A stretch of DNA of 32,391 bases from Flavobacteriales bacterium (GCA_947488195.1 CANKYR010000014.1:1-32391); one strand, 5' to 3'; shown: positions 23,065 through 32,118, counted from the stretch's first letter. Translations and numbers: made by a program. Notes: a model not told the origin generated them from the sequence alone.

Positions 23065-24015
23065 TTAGTGAATTCCTTTCGAAGCCAAATAACGTTCCGC
23101 GTCTAACGCAGCCACACAACCTGTTCCAGCAGCAGTTACTGCCTGACGGTAAGTTTTGTCAGCGGCATCTCCTGCAACGAATACCCCTTCAACATTGGTC
23201 TTCGAAGATCCTGGAGTGTTTATGATATAGCCGGTTTCATCTGTGGTTATGAATTCTTTGAATACACCTGTGTTGGGATTGTGTCCGATAGCCACGAAGA
23301 ACCCTGTAATATCAACTGTGCGATTTTCGCCTGTAGCAGAGTTTTTGAAGATAGCGGCTTCAACCGCGTCTTTTCCTAAAATATCTTCTGTGGTTGAATT
23401 CCATAGAATTTCAATATTAGGTGTTTCAAGAACACGGTTCTGCATGGCTCTAGAAGCACGCATTTTATCGCTTCTTACAATCATATATACTTTCCTGCAA
23501 AGCTTAGCCAAATAGGTAGCTTCCTCAGCCGCTGTATCTCCGGCTCCTACAATAGCAACATCTTGATTGCGGTAGAAGAATCCATCACATACAGCACAGG
23601 CACTTACTCCGCCGCCTAAATTACGAAGTCGGATTTCATTGTCAAGACCCAACCATTTGGCTGAAGCACCTGTTGCAATAATTACAGAGTCGGCGCTTAT
23701 AATGTGTTTTCCGTTGTCTATTTCAATGAGATGTTTGCTTCCTGAAAAATCTACTTTAGTCACCCATCCGTTACGAATGTCGGTGCCGAAGCGCTTGGCT
23801 TGATTTTCCATATCGGCCATCATTTCAGGACCTTTTACTCCCAAAGGATATCCCGGGAAATTGTCTACTTCTGTAGTGTCCATCAATTGTCCACCGGGTT
23901 GCTGTCCTTGGTAGATGACAGGCTTCATGTCTGCACGTGCAGCGTATATCGCTGCTGTATATCCTGCTGGTCCGCTGCCGAGGATGAGGCATTTAATGTG
24001 TTCGTTCGCTTCCAT
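23065..24015 (-). CDS. trxB: Thioredoxin-disulfide reductase
   Basis: TrxB passes electrons from NADPH through FAD to thioredoxin in the cytoplasm. The protein has 316 residues, the usual size for the low-molecular-weight type. FAD binding is shown by LILGSGPAGYTAAIYAARA and QPGGQLMDTTEVDNFPG. The redox pair is SACAVCDGFF (Cys140 and Cys143). NADPH binding is shown by IVGAGDTAAEEATYLA, and the C-terminal FAD motif is GVFVAGDAADKTYRQ. It is a single-gene unit with a good promoter upstream (24038-24065) and a bidirectional terminator downstream. It supports the thiol theme of the window along with bshB1 and two TlpA proteins. Confidence 0.97.
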   Translation of the reverse strand: MEANEHIKCLILGSGPAGYTAAIYAARADMKPVIYQGQQPGGQLMDTTEVDNFPGYPLGVKGPEMMADMENQAKRFGTDIRNGWVTKVDFSGSKHLIEIDNGKHIISADSVIIATGASAKWLGLDNEIRLRNLGGGVSACAVCDGFFYRNQDVAIVGAGDTAAEEATYLAKLCRKVYMIVRSDKMRASRAMQNRVLETPNIEILWNSTTEDILGKDAVEAAIFKNSATGENRTVDITGFFVAIGHNPNTGVFKEFITTDETGYIINTPGSSKTNVEGVFVAGDAADKTYRQAVTAAGTGCVAALDAERYLASKGIH

Positions 24016-24037
24016 TTTCTTCTAATTTTTGAGAGCA

Positions 24038-24065
24038 CAAATATAGTGTGAGTGTTGCTACACAA
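24038..24065 (-). promoter_or_regulatory. trxB promoter
   Basis: On the minus strand a TTG (24065-24063) is followed after 17 bases by TATATTTG (24045-24038), a full match to the Bacteroidota consensus. The start codon lies 22 bases downstream of the box. This is one of the two best promoter matches in the window. Confidence 0.7.
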
Positions 24066-24085
24066 TATGTGATTTTACGCACAGG

Positions 24086-24838
24086 TTATTCAAAGGCTTG
24101 AATCAAGAATGCATCCCAAAGGGGATCTTCCGGCGGTGGGGCCGAAATTACGACAGGAGTCTTTTTTACAGGGTGTGTAAATTCAATTTTTCTCGCATGG
24201 AGATGAATACTAGCGTTGTCGTTGGTTCTCTTGCTTCCGTATTTAATGTCTCCTTTAATCGGACAGCCCAATTGCGAAAGTGTTGCTCGAATTTGATGAT
24301 GTCTTCCTGTTTTCGGATATACTTCTACAAACGTGTAATGATCACCTTTTCCGAGGACTTTGTAGGTCAGTTCAGATTCTTTTCTATCGGCAGCCGGTTC
24401 GTTATAAAAGAAAGATTTGTTTTGCTTTTCATCTTTCCACAAGTAATTAATTACATGCCCTTCCATCTTTGGCGGCGCATCTTGCACGACAGCCCAGTAG
24501 GTTTTGAATACATCACGTGTTTTGAAGTCGATGGTAAGTCTCGAAAGAGCCTTACTTGTTTTAGCGAATACCACAACGCCGCTTACTGGTCGGTCTATGC
24601 GGTGAACAGTTCCGCAAAAAACTTCACCGGGTTTATTGTAGGTTATCTTAAGGTATTGTTTAATAATGTCGCTTAGAACCACGTCTCCTGTTTTATCTCC
24701 TTGAACAATATCGGAATTGCGTTTGTTAACGGCAATAATGTGGTTGTCTTCGTAGAGAATGCGAAGGTTTTCAAGGGTTGTTACTTCAAGCGGTTTTTTT
24801 GGTGCTCTATCCCAAACTTTGGGCGCGTGTTTTTTCAT
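24086..24838 (-). CDS. RluA-family RNA pseudouridine synthase
   Basis: The enzyme isomerises uridine to pseudouridine in rRNA or tRNA. It has 250 residues. The RluA catalytic motif is HRIDRPVSGVVVFAKTS (catalytic Asp near residue 82), followed by the YxxF/Y-type strand TFVEVYPKTGRHHQIR and GCPIKGDIKYG. An S4 domain is absent. The target site cannot be read from sequence. The ATG at 24838 overlaps the panB TGA by one base (TGATG), whereas an adjacent upstream TTG is unlikely to be the start. Co-transcription with panB is expected, although no functional link between the two is known to me. Confidence 0.92.
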   Translation of the reverse strand: MKKHAPKVWDRAPKKPLEVTTLENLRILYEDNHIIAVNKRNSDIVQGDKTGDVVLSDIIKQYLKITYNKPGEVFCGTVHRIDRPVSGVVVFAKTSKALSRLTIDFKTRDVFKTYWAVVQDAPPKMEGHVINYLWKDEKQNKSFFYNEPAADRKESELTYKVLGKGDHYTFVEVYPKTGRHHQIRATLSQLGCPIKGDIKYGSKRTNDNASIHLHARKIEFTHPVKKTPVVISAPPPEDPLWDAFLIQAFE

Positions 24839-25653
24839 CAATACTGCTCTTTGTTATTCGGGAAATCTGCGCTTCTTACATCACTAACATATTGCTCTAA
24901 CGCACCGCGCATTTGTTCTCCCATGTTCAAATATTTTCTCAAAAAGCGAGGGGTGAATCCTTCAGTAATTCCAAGCATATCGTGCAGCACCAATACTTGT
25001 CCATCAACGTCACCACCAGCACCAATTCCAATAATTGGAACATGAACTTCTTGAGCGACGCGCTTGGCAAGTGCGGCCGGAATTTTTTCTAAGACAATAG
25101 CGAAACAACCACTTTCTGCTAAAAGTTTCGCATCGTGAATCAAACGTTCGGCTTCAACTTCTTCCTTAGCACGAACTTGATAGGTTCCGAATTTATAAAT
25201 ACTCTGAGGTGTTAATCCAAGATGACCCATTACTGGAATACCCGCCGTTAAAATGCGTTTTACACTTTCAACAATTTCTTCTCCTCCTTCAAGTTTAACA
25301 GCGTGCCCACCTGTTTCTTTCATAATACGAATGGCAGAATTCAAAGCCTCTTTCGAATTTCCTTGATACGATCCAAAGGGCATATCTACAACTACGAGAG
25401 AGCGATTGCAAGCTCGAACCACACTGGCCGCGTGATAGATCATTTGGTCCAATGTAATAGGCAGTGTGGTTTCATGTCCAGCCATTACATTCGACGCCGA
25501 GTCACCAACAAGAATAACGTCAATTCCAGATTGGTCAACAATGAGAGCCATGGAATAGTCGTACGCGGTGAGCATAGCAATCTTCTCTCCCTTGTTCTTC
25601 ATTTCTTGAAGGGTATGGGTGGTGACTCTTCGAACTACTTTGTTTACTGACAT
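24838..25653 (-). CDS. panB: 3-methyl-2-oxobutanoate hydroxymethyltransferase
   Basis: PanB transfers a hydroxymethyl group from methylene-tetrahydrofolate to 2-oxoisovalerate to give ketopantoate, the first step of pantothenate and CoA synthesis. It has 271 residues, the usual length. Visible signatures are [27 protein letters not shown] (metal ligand Asp51), [11 protein letters not shown] (Asp90), [14 protein letters not shown] and the catalytic Glu in VLEKIPAAL (Glu189). It is first in a two-gene unit with the RluA-family gene. A partial promoter match lies just upstream within the end of the CotH gene. Confidence 0.97.
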   Translation of the reverse strand: MSVNKVVRRVTTHTLQEMKNKGEKIAMLTAYDYSMALIVDQSGIDVILVGDSASNVMAGHETTLPITLDQMIYHAASVVRACNRSLVVVDMPFGSYQGNSKEALNSAIRIMKETGGHAVKLEGGEEIVESVKRILTAGIPVMGHLGLTPQSIYKFGTYQVRAKEEVEAERLIHDAKLLAESGCFAIVLEKIPAALAKRVAQEVHVPIIGIGAGGDVDGQVLVLHDMLGITEGFTPRFLRKYLNMGEQMRGALEQYVSDVRSADFPNNKEQY

Positions 25654-25672
25654 GATTTGTTTTTTAGAGCGG

Positions 25673-25698
25673 CAAAAGTGGGGATTATTCCTTTACAA
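25673..25698 (-). promoter_or_regulatory. Possible panB promoter
   Basis: The minus strand reads TTG (25698-25696), a 15-base spacer and CACTTTTG (25680-25673), one mismatch from TAnnTTTG. It overlaps the end of the upstream CotH gene and leaves about 20 bases to the panB ATG. Spacer and mismatch make it a weak call. Confidence 0.35.
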
Positions 25699-28675
25699 AT
25701 ATTTTTTTCGCGACAATTCCTTTTGAGCTATCTGAAATTTGAATGGCATACATTCCAAAGCTGAATTGCGAAACATCGATTCGAGTGGAACCTTGATTTT
25801 GCATATTTCCGGTGTGTACCAATTTTCCTTGGATATCAAAGATCGAATAAGTCAGTCCTCTGAATTGGGCTTCGGTAACAACCTGAATGTAGTCTTGTGC
25901 AGGTGAAGGGTATATTTTAAATACAGTGTCCTCCTCTTCATTTACATTCACATTCGATTGGAAATGCGCTGTGAATTGCGCAGTATTCAATGAGATATTT
26001 CCTTCCCAAACAGAATCTAAAATATCATTGATTAAACTGCTGCTATCCCAATAAGCGAATTCATAGCCTGGATTGGCAATGGCTTCAATTTTCACAGGAA
26101 CACCATCGAAATAAACTCCAGTCCAAGGATATTCTGTAGGTTGAATGGTGCTGATATGAATTTTCCCAGAACCAAGAGGCAACACATCTAGGGTTACATC
26201 GACTTGCTGCGGTAATGCAAATCTGTTTTGAATGTGATCGCGAACTTGTTCCGTTCTGCACAACAACTCCGATTGGAATGTGAGGTGATTGTTGTAGAAA
26301 TAATCCATTTGTCCGGGTAAGTTGTTCGGATCCCCCCAGCGCTGATATTCATTTGGCATTTCGGGCGCATTGAGATTGAAGTATCTGTTTTCAACAGCAA
26401 TTAATCTTTCAGGTCGGTAGTTTGTGTTCATTAAATCGGCGAATCGATTGATGAAGTAGTGTTTGTATTGGGTGTTTTGAATGCTTTGTAACCAAATATT
26501 GATATACGGATTGTCTGTGCTTTGTCCAGACATGTAATCGATGTGATTAAAGTAGCAATCTGTCCAAGCATTTGGATTTAGGGCAAGCTCCATGTCAATA
26601 GTTGCGAATCTCCATCTATTGTCTGTTACATTGGATCTATAAATCTTAATGTTATTTCCCGGCCAATCGACGTTACCCATCCACGATTCCGAAATAATAT
26701 AATCGGCGTAATACTTCATGTCGAAATGTTGATCGGCTTCGCTCCAATATGTCGGGCTTGCTTCGTTCAATGCATTGAAAGCACTGTATGAATTCCAAAA
26801 ATTATCAGCAGAACCTTCCACCGCGCGCAGCATTCCTCCGTACCAATAACTCAACGACAGAATTTCAACGGAGTCTTTGTTTGCGCCTTCGTTTTCTTTA
26901 AACATTTCAGAATTGTACTTTTCACGAAGCTCGTAGAGTCCAAAGTATTGTCCGTTGATATAAACTGTTGCCGGGCGATAAGCGCTGTAATAGGCGTTGG
27001 CGCCACGACACATAAGTTCAGCTTGACAAGCTTCTTTGTATGGAAGAGCCAAATATTGATTACTTCCATTGCGAAGATAAAAATCAGAGTACTTATTTCT
27101 ATTTGGTCTTCCTGGAATGATCACTTCATTTACTGCGGTTTCACCCAAAACGCTATGGGCAAGTTCCAACCGGAAAGAGTGCTGCGGTTGAGAGCGGCTT
27201 CCACCCGCGCCACCGTCGATTTGCATTCCTGTGTTTTGAGAAAACACCAGCGGATGCCCAGGAATAGAATCGAAATAATCTACATGCGCATTACGCAACC
27301 AATCCTGATCCCAATGATCAAATATTCCATCGTTACCATACAAATTCGCATTGTCTGTTGTGATCGAAAGGATGGGAGTGGTGTGACTAATGTTGAAAAG
27401 GAAAGATGCTGAGGTTATATTGCTTGGAATGTAATTGGGTTTAAAAGCACGTGCCTTTAATATTTTCGATTGGAAGAAAAATATGGGCGTACCATCATAG
27501 ATAGGAGAGTTAAAATCAGGATCGCTTCCGTCTGTCGTGTATCGAATGGTGGAAGGAGCCGTGTTTAAGTCTAGAATGGAAACAGAAAATGGCGCAGCGT
27601 ATATACCAGGGTTGTGGTCGAACAAAGGAGCAATTGCATTCCCCAATGAAGGCGCTCCGTTGTTGCTTGCTTCAGGTGTTGGAGTATTGAAAAGAGAGTT
27701 TGAGTTGGATCCGTTGGGGTAGCGGCCAATGCTCATGTCTACAGTTTGACATTTTATAATTAAACTGTTTTCAAGGTTTTGAGCAGGATTGAATAAAAAC
27801 AACGTGTCGCCGGATCCTGAAATTTTGAAATTCGTATGAAATTGATTTCCAGCGCTTGTAATAAAGTCAGAACTCATGGCCGTTTCCGAAACATTTTTCA
27901 ATGCTAATTCCACATAAGTATAATTCACTGCCTCTGTAGCCGCTACCTGAAAACCAAGAGAAGTAATAGGTCCAGCTGAAAGCCCAGCGGCAGTTAGCTC
28001 AACTGCGGGAATAAGCATTTGATTGCGAGCGCTCCAATACCAATTTCCATAAGGCGCAGGGTAGTCGGTATAGCCATTTTGAATGGTTCCGGTGCCTATG
28101 GTTATGCCATTTAATTTCATGTTCGGCCGTTGGAACGCAAGAGTTCCTTGACTGTATGAACATGAGCCCTCGCTCCCGTCGTTAAAGCTGTAGGTGGTTG
28201 AGCCGTATGCCGTAGCTGTTTGCATGAAAGAGGAGTTGGAAATGTATCCCGTGTTGCTGTATGAACAAACATTAATGGCAATACTCGAAAGGCCATCCCA
28301 TTGAAATGGGGTAGTGAAAATGTGGGTGTTCCAGCCGACTACCGGAGTGAAAGACCCCGAATTTATTGCAGTGGTGAAAGGGGTCGTTGTAAATCTATTT
28401 TTATCGCTGCAGAACACAATTAAAAATGCACCAGGATTTAAGTTGTAATGTGGGAAAACCCATTGTGCGGGTTCGTTGGAATTGTCTGTTAAGGAATATC
28501 CGAACAAATCAACTGCTGATGTTCCTGCGTTATACAACTCAATCCAATCTTCGTATTCACCGTCTTCATCGGCAATGGTTTGATAGTTCTTGTTGCTGCC
28601 TTCATTGATGACGATTTGCGACCAAGTGAAATTTGAAATGAAGAAGGTTGTGAAAATTAAAGCTATTTCTTTCAT
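25685..28675 (-). CDS. Large secreted CotH-kinase/lamin-tail protein with type IX sorting domain
   Basis: The protein has 996 residues. Domains in order: signal peptide (1-20); lamin-tail domain, first part (20-94: [26 protein letters not shown]); an inserted beta-sandwich (about 95-273); lamin-tail, second part (about 276-340: [24 protein letters not shown]). A chitobiase C-terminal-like domain follows (about 344-428: [12 protein letters not shown]). Then come a CotH-like kinase domain (about 430-820: [29 protein letters not shown]), an InlB-repeat-like domain (825-905) and a type IX secretion C-terminal sorting domain (918-996: [19 protein letters not shown]). It should cross the outer membrane by T9SS and end on the surface or outside. 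CotH folds phosphorylate proteins; the substrate here is unknown. It lies 12 bases behind the GDSL hydrolase gene. Confidence 0.88.
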   Translation of the reverse strand: MKEIALIFTTFFISNFTWSQIVINEGSNKNYQTIADEDGEYEDWIELYNAGTSAVDLFGYSLTDNSNEPAQWVFPHYNLNPGAFLIVFCSDKNRFTTTPFTTAINSGSFTPVVGWNTHIFTTPFQWDGLSSIAINVCSYSNTGYISNSSFMQTATAYGSTTYSFNDGSEGSCSYSQGTLAFQRPNMKLNGITIGTGTIQNGYTDYPAPYGNWYWSARNQMLIPAVELTAAGLSAGPITSLGFQVAATEAVNYTYVELALKNVSETAMSSDFITSAGNQFHTNFKISGSGDTLFLFNPAQNLENSLIIKCQTVDMSIGRYPNGSNSNSLFNTPTPEASNNGAPSLGNAIAPLFDHNPGIYAAPFSVSILDLNTAPSTIRYTTDGSDPDFNSPIYDGTPIFFFQSKILKARAFKPNYIPSNITSASFLFNISHTTPILSITTDNANLYGNDGIFDHWDQDWLRNAHVDYFDSIPGHPLVFSQNTGMQIDGGAGGSRSQPQHSFRLELAHSVLGETAVNEVIIPGRPNRNKYSDFYLRNGSNQYLALPYKEACQAELMCRGANAYYSAYRPATVYINGQYFGLYELREKYNSEMFKENEGANKDSVEILSLSYWYGGMLRAVEGSADNFWNSYSAFNALNEASPTYWSEADQHFDMKYYADYIISESWMGNVDWPGNNIKIYRSNVTDNRWRFATIDMELALNPNAWTDCYFNHIDYMSGQSTDNPYINIWLQSIQNTQYKHYFINRFADLMNTNYRPERLIAVENRYFNLNAPEMPNEYQRWGDPNNLPGQMDYFYNNHLTFQSELLCRTEQVRDHIQNRFALPQQVDVTLDVLPLGSGKIHISTIQPTEYPWTGVYFDGVPVKIEAIANPGYEFAYWDSSSLINDILDSVWEGNISLNTAQFTAHFQSNVNVNEEEDTVFKIYPSPAQDYIQVVTEAQFRGLTYSIFDIQGKLVHTGNMQNQGSTRIDVSQFSFGMYAIQISDSSKGIVAKKIFVKE

Positions 28676-28687
28676 TTTATAAAGATA

Positions 28688-29386
28688 CTAATTCTGTTTG
28701 CTTTTAATTTTTTGAAGTTCTGCAGCGATAGCCGCTTCAATTAAAGGTTCCATTAAGAGATATCCTGCAACATTCGGATGCACACCGTCTTCGCCCAATT
28801 CAATGCGCAATCCATTGCGTTCATCTTTCATGGGTGTGTGAAAATCCACGAAGGTTACATCATGTGTTTCTGCATAGAATTTAAGGGCATTGTTCAACTC
28901 AATAATTTTTTCTGCGGGTTCTTTGCCTGGGCTCCAAGGGTAATCGAAAACAGGCAGAACAGAGCATAAGATAACCGAGATGTCATTCAACTTGGCCAAT
29001 TCAATCATGGAGAAAATATTATCTTCAATCATATCGAGTGACACTTTGCCCGTATTTCCTGCAATGTCATTGGTTCCGCCGAGAAACACCACCACTTTTG
29101 GGTGAAGGTTAACAACATCTGCACGAAAACGAAGAAGCATTTGAGAAGTGGTTTGTCCACCAATTCCTCTATTCACGTATGTTTTTCCAACAAAAAATTC
29201 GGGGTGAACATCTTTCCAAAACTCAGTAATGGAATTCCCCATGAATACCACACGGTCTTCATTTTCTAAAGGGTTTTCAAGCAATGTATTAGCATCTCTA
29301 TAATAGTTGAGATTGGCCCAGTCTTGAGCGTTAGTCAGTTGGTTAAGGGCCATAAGTATGCAAAGGGCGAAAATTCTTCTGATCAT
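28688..29386 (-). CDS. Exported SGNH/GDSL hydrolase
   Basis: The protein has 232 residues with a signal peptide (1-20, ending LTNAQ). The four SGNH blocks are all present: VVFMGNSITEFW (Ser52), RGIGGQT (Gly near 75), FLGGTNDIAG (Asn106) and DGVHPN (Asp200, His203). Such enzymes remove acyl or acetyl groups from glycans, lipids or other esters in the periplasm or outside; the PAF-acetylhydrolase-like subgroup is closest by eye. It is probably the first gene of a two-gene unit with the CotH/T9SS protein 12 bases downstream. The -7-like box sits nine bases before its ATG. Confidence 0.92.
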   Translation of the reverse strand: MIRRIFALCILMALNQLTNAQDWANLNYYRDANTLLENPLENEDRVVFMGNSITEFWKDVHPEFFVGKTYVNRGIGGQTTSQMLLRFRADVVNLHPKVVVFLGGTNDIAGNTGKVSLDMIEDNIFSMIELAKLNDISVILCSVLPVFDYPWSPGKEPAEKIIELNNALKFYAETHDVTFVDFHTPMKDERNGLRIELGEDGVHPNVAGYLLMEPLIEAAIAAELQKIKSKQN

Positions 29387-29395
29387 AAGTCATTT

Positions 29396-29403
29396 CAAAA
29401 ATA
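29396..29403 (-). promoter_or_regulatory. Possible -7 element of the GDSL hydrolase gene
   Basis: The minus strand reads TATTTTTG, a full TAnnTTTG match nine bases before the ATG. No -33 TTG at standard distance is seen. Confidence 0.45.
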
Positions 29404-29438
29404 GACTACACTTTGCGTAATCCATTGTCCTACGTTGA

Positions 29439-29446
29439 TAATTTTG
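29439..29446 (+). promoter_or_regulatory. Possible -7 element of the murA promoter
   Basis: TAATTTTG matches TAnnTTTG. A TTTG at 29412-29415 gives a 23-base spacer, somewhat long. The leader to the murA ATG would be about 50 bases. Confidence 0.45.
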
Positions 29447-29503
29447 AATTTCAGGCTTCGGGAATAGGGAGTTTCGCGTTTTCTTCGAAGAAAATTAAGA
29501 GAT

Positions 29504-30811
29504 ATGTCGGCTTTTGAAATTGTTGGGGGCAATGCCCTAAAAGGAACTGTAATTCCGCAAGGCGCGAAGAATGAGGCTTTACAGATAATATCTGCTGTTC
29601 TGCTTACTGCGGAGCCTGTAATTATTCGCAATATCCCAGAAATTATTGATGTGTTGAAGTTGATTGATTTGCTTCAAGACATTGGAGTGAAGGTGGAAAA
29701 GTTGGCAAAAGGCGAATTTAAATTCATTTCCGACGATGTAAATCTCGAGTATTTAACAACAGAGGATTACAAGAAGAAGGCTGCTGCTCTTCGCGGTTCA
29801 ATCATGCTGGTGGGTCCAATGCTTGGAAGATTTGGACAGGGTTATATACCGAAACCAGGCGGAGATAAAATTGGTAGACGTCGATTAGACACTCACTTTA
29901 CAGGATTCCAGAATTTGGGTGCAACATTCGTTTATGATGCGGTGAATCATTTTTATTCAGTTACTTCAAACCGATTGAAGGGCGCGTACATGCTGCTCGA
30001 TGAGGCTTCAGTAACAGGAACTGCGAACATTGTTATGGCTGCGGCTTTAGCAGAGGGAACAACTTCAATTTACAATGCCGCTTGCGAACCTTATTTGCAG
30101 CAGCTGTGCAAGATGATCAATCGTATGGGCGGAAAAATTTCGGGTATTGGTTCGAACTTACTCATCATTGAAGGGGTTGAAAAATTAGGAGGAACCGAGC
30201 ACAGATGTCTTCCAGATATGATTGAAATAGGTTCTTTCATTGGAATGGCGGCTATGACGAAGGGAGACATTTTGATTAAAGATGTTTCATACAACGATTT
30301 GGGAATTATTCCTGAAATGTTCCGTCGCATGGGTATTCAAGTTGATCTGGTGAATGGAGATGATCTTCACATTCCAGCGCAAGACTCGTATGAGATTGAT
30401 ACGTTTATCGATGGTTCAATCATGACCATCAGCGATGCGCCTTGGCCGGGATTCACGCCTGACTTAATTTCTATCGCTCTGGTAACAGCTACTCAGGCGA
30501 GAGGTTCTGTTCTTATTCATCAGAAAATGTTCGAAAGCCGCTTGTTCTTCGTGGACAAGCTCATTGATATGGGTGCGCAAATTATTTTATGCGATCCCCA
30601 CAGAGCGACTGTTATTGGATTAGATCGTAAGTCTTCATTGAAAGGCGTAACCATGTCTTCTCCCGATATTCGAGCGGGGGTTTCCTTGCTAATTGCAGCT
30701 TTGAGCGCGAAAGGAAAGTCAACGATTCAGAACATTGAGCAGATCGATCGCGGTTATCAGGACATTGAAGCACGTCTTCAAGCATTGGGCGCCGATATCA
30801 AAAGAGTGTAA
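29504..30811 (+). CDS. murA: UDP-N-acetylglucosamine 1-carboxyvinyltransferase
   Basis: MurA adds enolpyruvate from PEP to UDP-GlcNAc, the first committed step of peptidoglycan synthesis. It has 435 residues of the EPSP-synthase fold. The N-terminal GGNALKGTVIPQGAKNEALQ is the conserved Lys/Asn substrate site, followed by ALRGSIMLVGPMLGRFG. The active-site loop reads KPGGDKIGRRRLDTH: the catalytic Cys of E. coli (Cys115) is replaced by Asp121 here (codon GAT, 29864-29866). Asp at this position retains activity in other bacteria and removes the residue alkylated by fosfomycin. The start ATG 29504 gives a normal N-terminus. It is transcribed alone or with the TlpA gene downstream, which has its own strong promoter. 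Confidence 0.97.
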   Translation: MSAFEIVGGNALKGTVIPQGAKNEALQIISAVLLTAEPVIIRNIPEIIDVLKLIDLLQDIGVKVEKLAKGEFKFISDDVNLEYLTTEDYKKKAAALRGSIMLVGPMLGRFGQGYIPKPGGDKIGRRRLDTHFTGFQNLGATFVYDAVNHFYSVTSNRLKGAYMLLDEASVTGTANIVMAAALAEGTTSIYNAACEPYLQQLCKMINRMGGKISGIGSNLLIIEGVEKLGGTEHRCLPDMIEIGSFIGMAAMTKGDILIKDVSYNDLGIIPEMFRRMGIQVDLVNGDDLHIPAQDSYEIDTFIDGSIMTISDAPWPGFTPDLISIALVTATQARGSVLIHQKMFESRLFFVDKLIDMGAQIILCDPHRATVIGLDRKSSLKGVTMSSPDIRAGVSLLIAALSAKGKSTIQNIEQIDRGYQDIEARLQALGADIKRV

Positions 30812-30836
30812 AAAACTCTTTGGCAAGAACTTTGGC

Positions 30837-30864
30837 TTGTGTGTGACATACTGATTTATATTTG
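30837..30864 (+). promoter_or_regulatory. Promoter of the downstream TlpA-like gene
   Basis: TTG (30837-30839), 17-base spacer and TATATTTG (30857-30864) match the Bacteroidota consensus fully, with the same spacing as the trxB promoter. It lies three bases upstream of one in-frame ATG (30867), which makes the later ATG (30882) the more credible start. Confidence 0.7.
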
Positions 30865-30881
30865 AAATGAATTCAACAACT

Positions 30882-31439
30882 ATGAAAAAAAATCTTGTCC
30901 CTTTCACCTTGCTTCTTATGGTCGCAGTGATGTTCAGTTTTACTTCGGTAAACGATAAAAATGCAGTTCCAACAACTGCTAAAATTGGTTTGGAAATCGG
31001 CGACGAGGCTCCAAACATTGTTATGAAAGGAGTTGACGGAAAAGACTTGAAGCTTTCTTCTCTAAGAGGAAAATTGGTTTTAATCGATTTTTGGGCTTCT
31101 TGGTGCGGACCTTGCCGAAGAGAAAATCCGAATGTTGTAGCTGCCTACAACAAATACAGTAAGGCTAAATTTAAAACAGCAAAAGGTTTCGAAATCTTTT
31201 CAGTTAGCTTCGATCAAAACAAGACTGCTTGGGAAGAGGCCATTGCAAAAGACGGATTGTTGTGGAAGAACCACGTGTGTGATATGAAAGGCTGGGCCAA
31301 TGCTGCCGGACAACTTTACGGAATCTCAAGCATTCCTTCAAGTGTGTTAATTGATGAAAATGGAATTATTGTCGCGAAAAACCTTCGCGGACCAGCTTTA
31401 GACATGGAATTGGACAAGTACGTTTCTTCGTTCAATTGA
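30882..31439 (+). CDS. TlpA/ResA-like exported thioredoxin
   Basis: The protein has 185 residues from ATG 30882. An upstream in-frame ATG (30867) adds five residues, but would lie at or before the likely transcription start. A signal or anchor segment (about 4-22) is followed by a thioredoxin domain (about 40-185). Redox motif WASWCGPCRRE holds Cys75 and Cys78, and SSIPSSVLID holds the cis-proline. It probably acts in the periplasm as a reductant, for example in cytochrome maturation or disulfide correction; the client is unknown. It is followed by a strong terminator (31463-31489). It differs clearly from the larger TlpA protein at 601-1947. Confidence 0.9.
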   Translation: MKKNLVPFTLLLMVAVMFSFTSVNDKNAVPTTAKIGLEIGDEAPNIVMKGVDGKDLKLSSLRGKLVLIDFWASWCGPCRRENPNVVAAYNKYSKAKFKTAKGFEIFSVSFDQNKTAWEEAIAKDGLLWKNHVCDMKGWANAAGQLYGISSIPSSVLIDENGIIVAKNLRGPALDMELDKYVSSFN

Positions 31440-31462
31440 TCTAACGATATAAGTTATCTTTG
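31436..31462 (+). promoter_or_regulatory. Probable grpE-dnaJ promoter
   Basis: TTG (31436-31438), a 16-base spacer and TATCTTTG (31455-31462) match the consensus. The TTG overlaps the end of the TlpA gene. The -7 box directly abuts the left arm of the terminator hairpin. Confidence 0.6.
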
Positions 31463-31489
31463 CGGGCCGAATGACATTCGGCCCGTTTT
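31463..31489 (+). terminator. Strong intrinsic terminator after the TlpA-like gene
   Basis: CGGGCCGAAT (31463-31472), loop GAC, and ATTCGGCCCG (31476-31485) form a perfect 10-bp GC-rich stem, followed by TTTTGTTTT. It ends the TlpA-like transcript. A second small palindrome, GACAG-C-CTGTC (31497-31507), lies just beyond. Confidence 0.88.
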
Positions 31490-31564
31490 GTTTTCTGACA
31501 GCCTGTCGCTCTTTTTGGCTTGGCTCAACGATTGTCAAAAGGTGAATACATAAAATTTTAGGCT

Positions 31565-32116
31565 ATGACAGAAGAATTGAATGACAATCAGTCACAAGAA
31601 TTGGATAATAACGAAGTGAACGAGGCTCCTGTTGAGGAGACTGCAGCGGAGACAACTTCAGAGAATCCAGCAGAACCGACAGCAGAACAAGTAACAGCAG
31701 AGTGGAAGGACAAGTATATGCGCTTAACCGCCGATTTCGATAATTTCAGAAAACAAAAGAATCGTGAAAGAATTGAATTGCTCAGCAACGCTTCGCGCGA
31801 TGTCATAAGTGGTTTACTTCCAGTATTAGATGTTTTCGAATTGGCCATGAAGGCGAATGAGACGAGTGAAGATATGACTGCAGTTAAGGAAGGATTTTCC
31901 TTAATCTACGGAAAGCTTGTTGGTGAATTGGAGAAGAAAGGACTGAAGCCGATGGAAAGCAACGGTCTTCCTTTCAATGTCGATTTTCATGAGGCTATTA
32001 CAGAGTTTCCTGCTCCTACGGAAGAGCAAAAGAACACAGTAATAGACACCATGGAGAAGGGCTATTTGTTAAACGATAATGTAATACGCTACGCCAAAGT
32101 AGTGGTAGGAAAATAA
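31565..32116 (+). CDS. grpE: GrpE nucleotide exchange factor
   Basis: GrpE releases ADP from DnaK so that the chaperone can cycle. It has 183 residues. An acidic, Glu/Thr-rich N-terminus (1-45) precedes a long coiled-coil helix beginning [20 protein letters not shown] (47-66). The beta domain follows, with [16 protein letters not shown] and FDFHEAI-type segments, ending in [18 protein letters not shown], the usual GrpE C-terminus. The start codon is about 100 bases after the promoter box. I see no CIRCE inverted repeat in the leader, so HrcA control is unlikely here. dnaJ begins two bases after its stop, forming the common grpE-dnaJ pair. Confidence 0.96.
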   Translation: MTEELNDNQSQELDNNEVNEAPVEETAAETTSENPAEPTAEQVTAEWKDKYMRLTADFDNFRKQKNRERIELLSNASRDVISGLLPVLDVFELAMKANETSEDMTAVKEGFSLIYGKLVGELEKKGLKPMESNGLPFNVDFHEAITEFPAPTEEQKNTVIDTMEKGYLLNDNVIRYAKVVVGK

Positions 32117-32118
32117 TT

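Noticed and set aside
24098-24676. A 192-codon plus-strand frame opposite the RluA-family gene
   Set aside because: Its translation is Cys/Phe/Arg-rich with no known motif, while the opposite strand encodes a clear pseudouridine synthase.
26948-27412. A 154-codon plus-strand frame opposite the CotH gene
   Set aside because: It is a shadow of the well-supported minus-strand CotH domain.
29395-29631. A 78-codon minus-strand frame across the murA start
   Set aside because: It runs through the likely promoter and the conserved first 40 codons of murA and has no features of its own.
30801-30821. Hairpin AAAGAGT/ACTCTTT at the end of murA as a terminator
   Set aside because: The stem is short and AT-rich, includes the stop codon region, and lacks a T run after it.
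31440-31564. CIRCE (HrcA) operator upstream of grpE
   Set aside because: The TTAGCACTC / GAGTGCTAA inverted repeat is not present in the leader.
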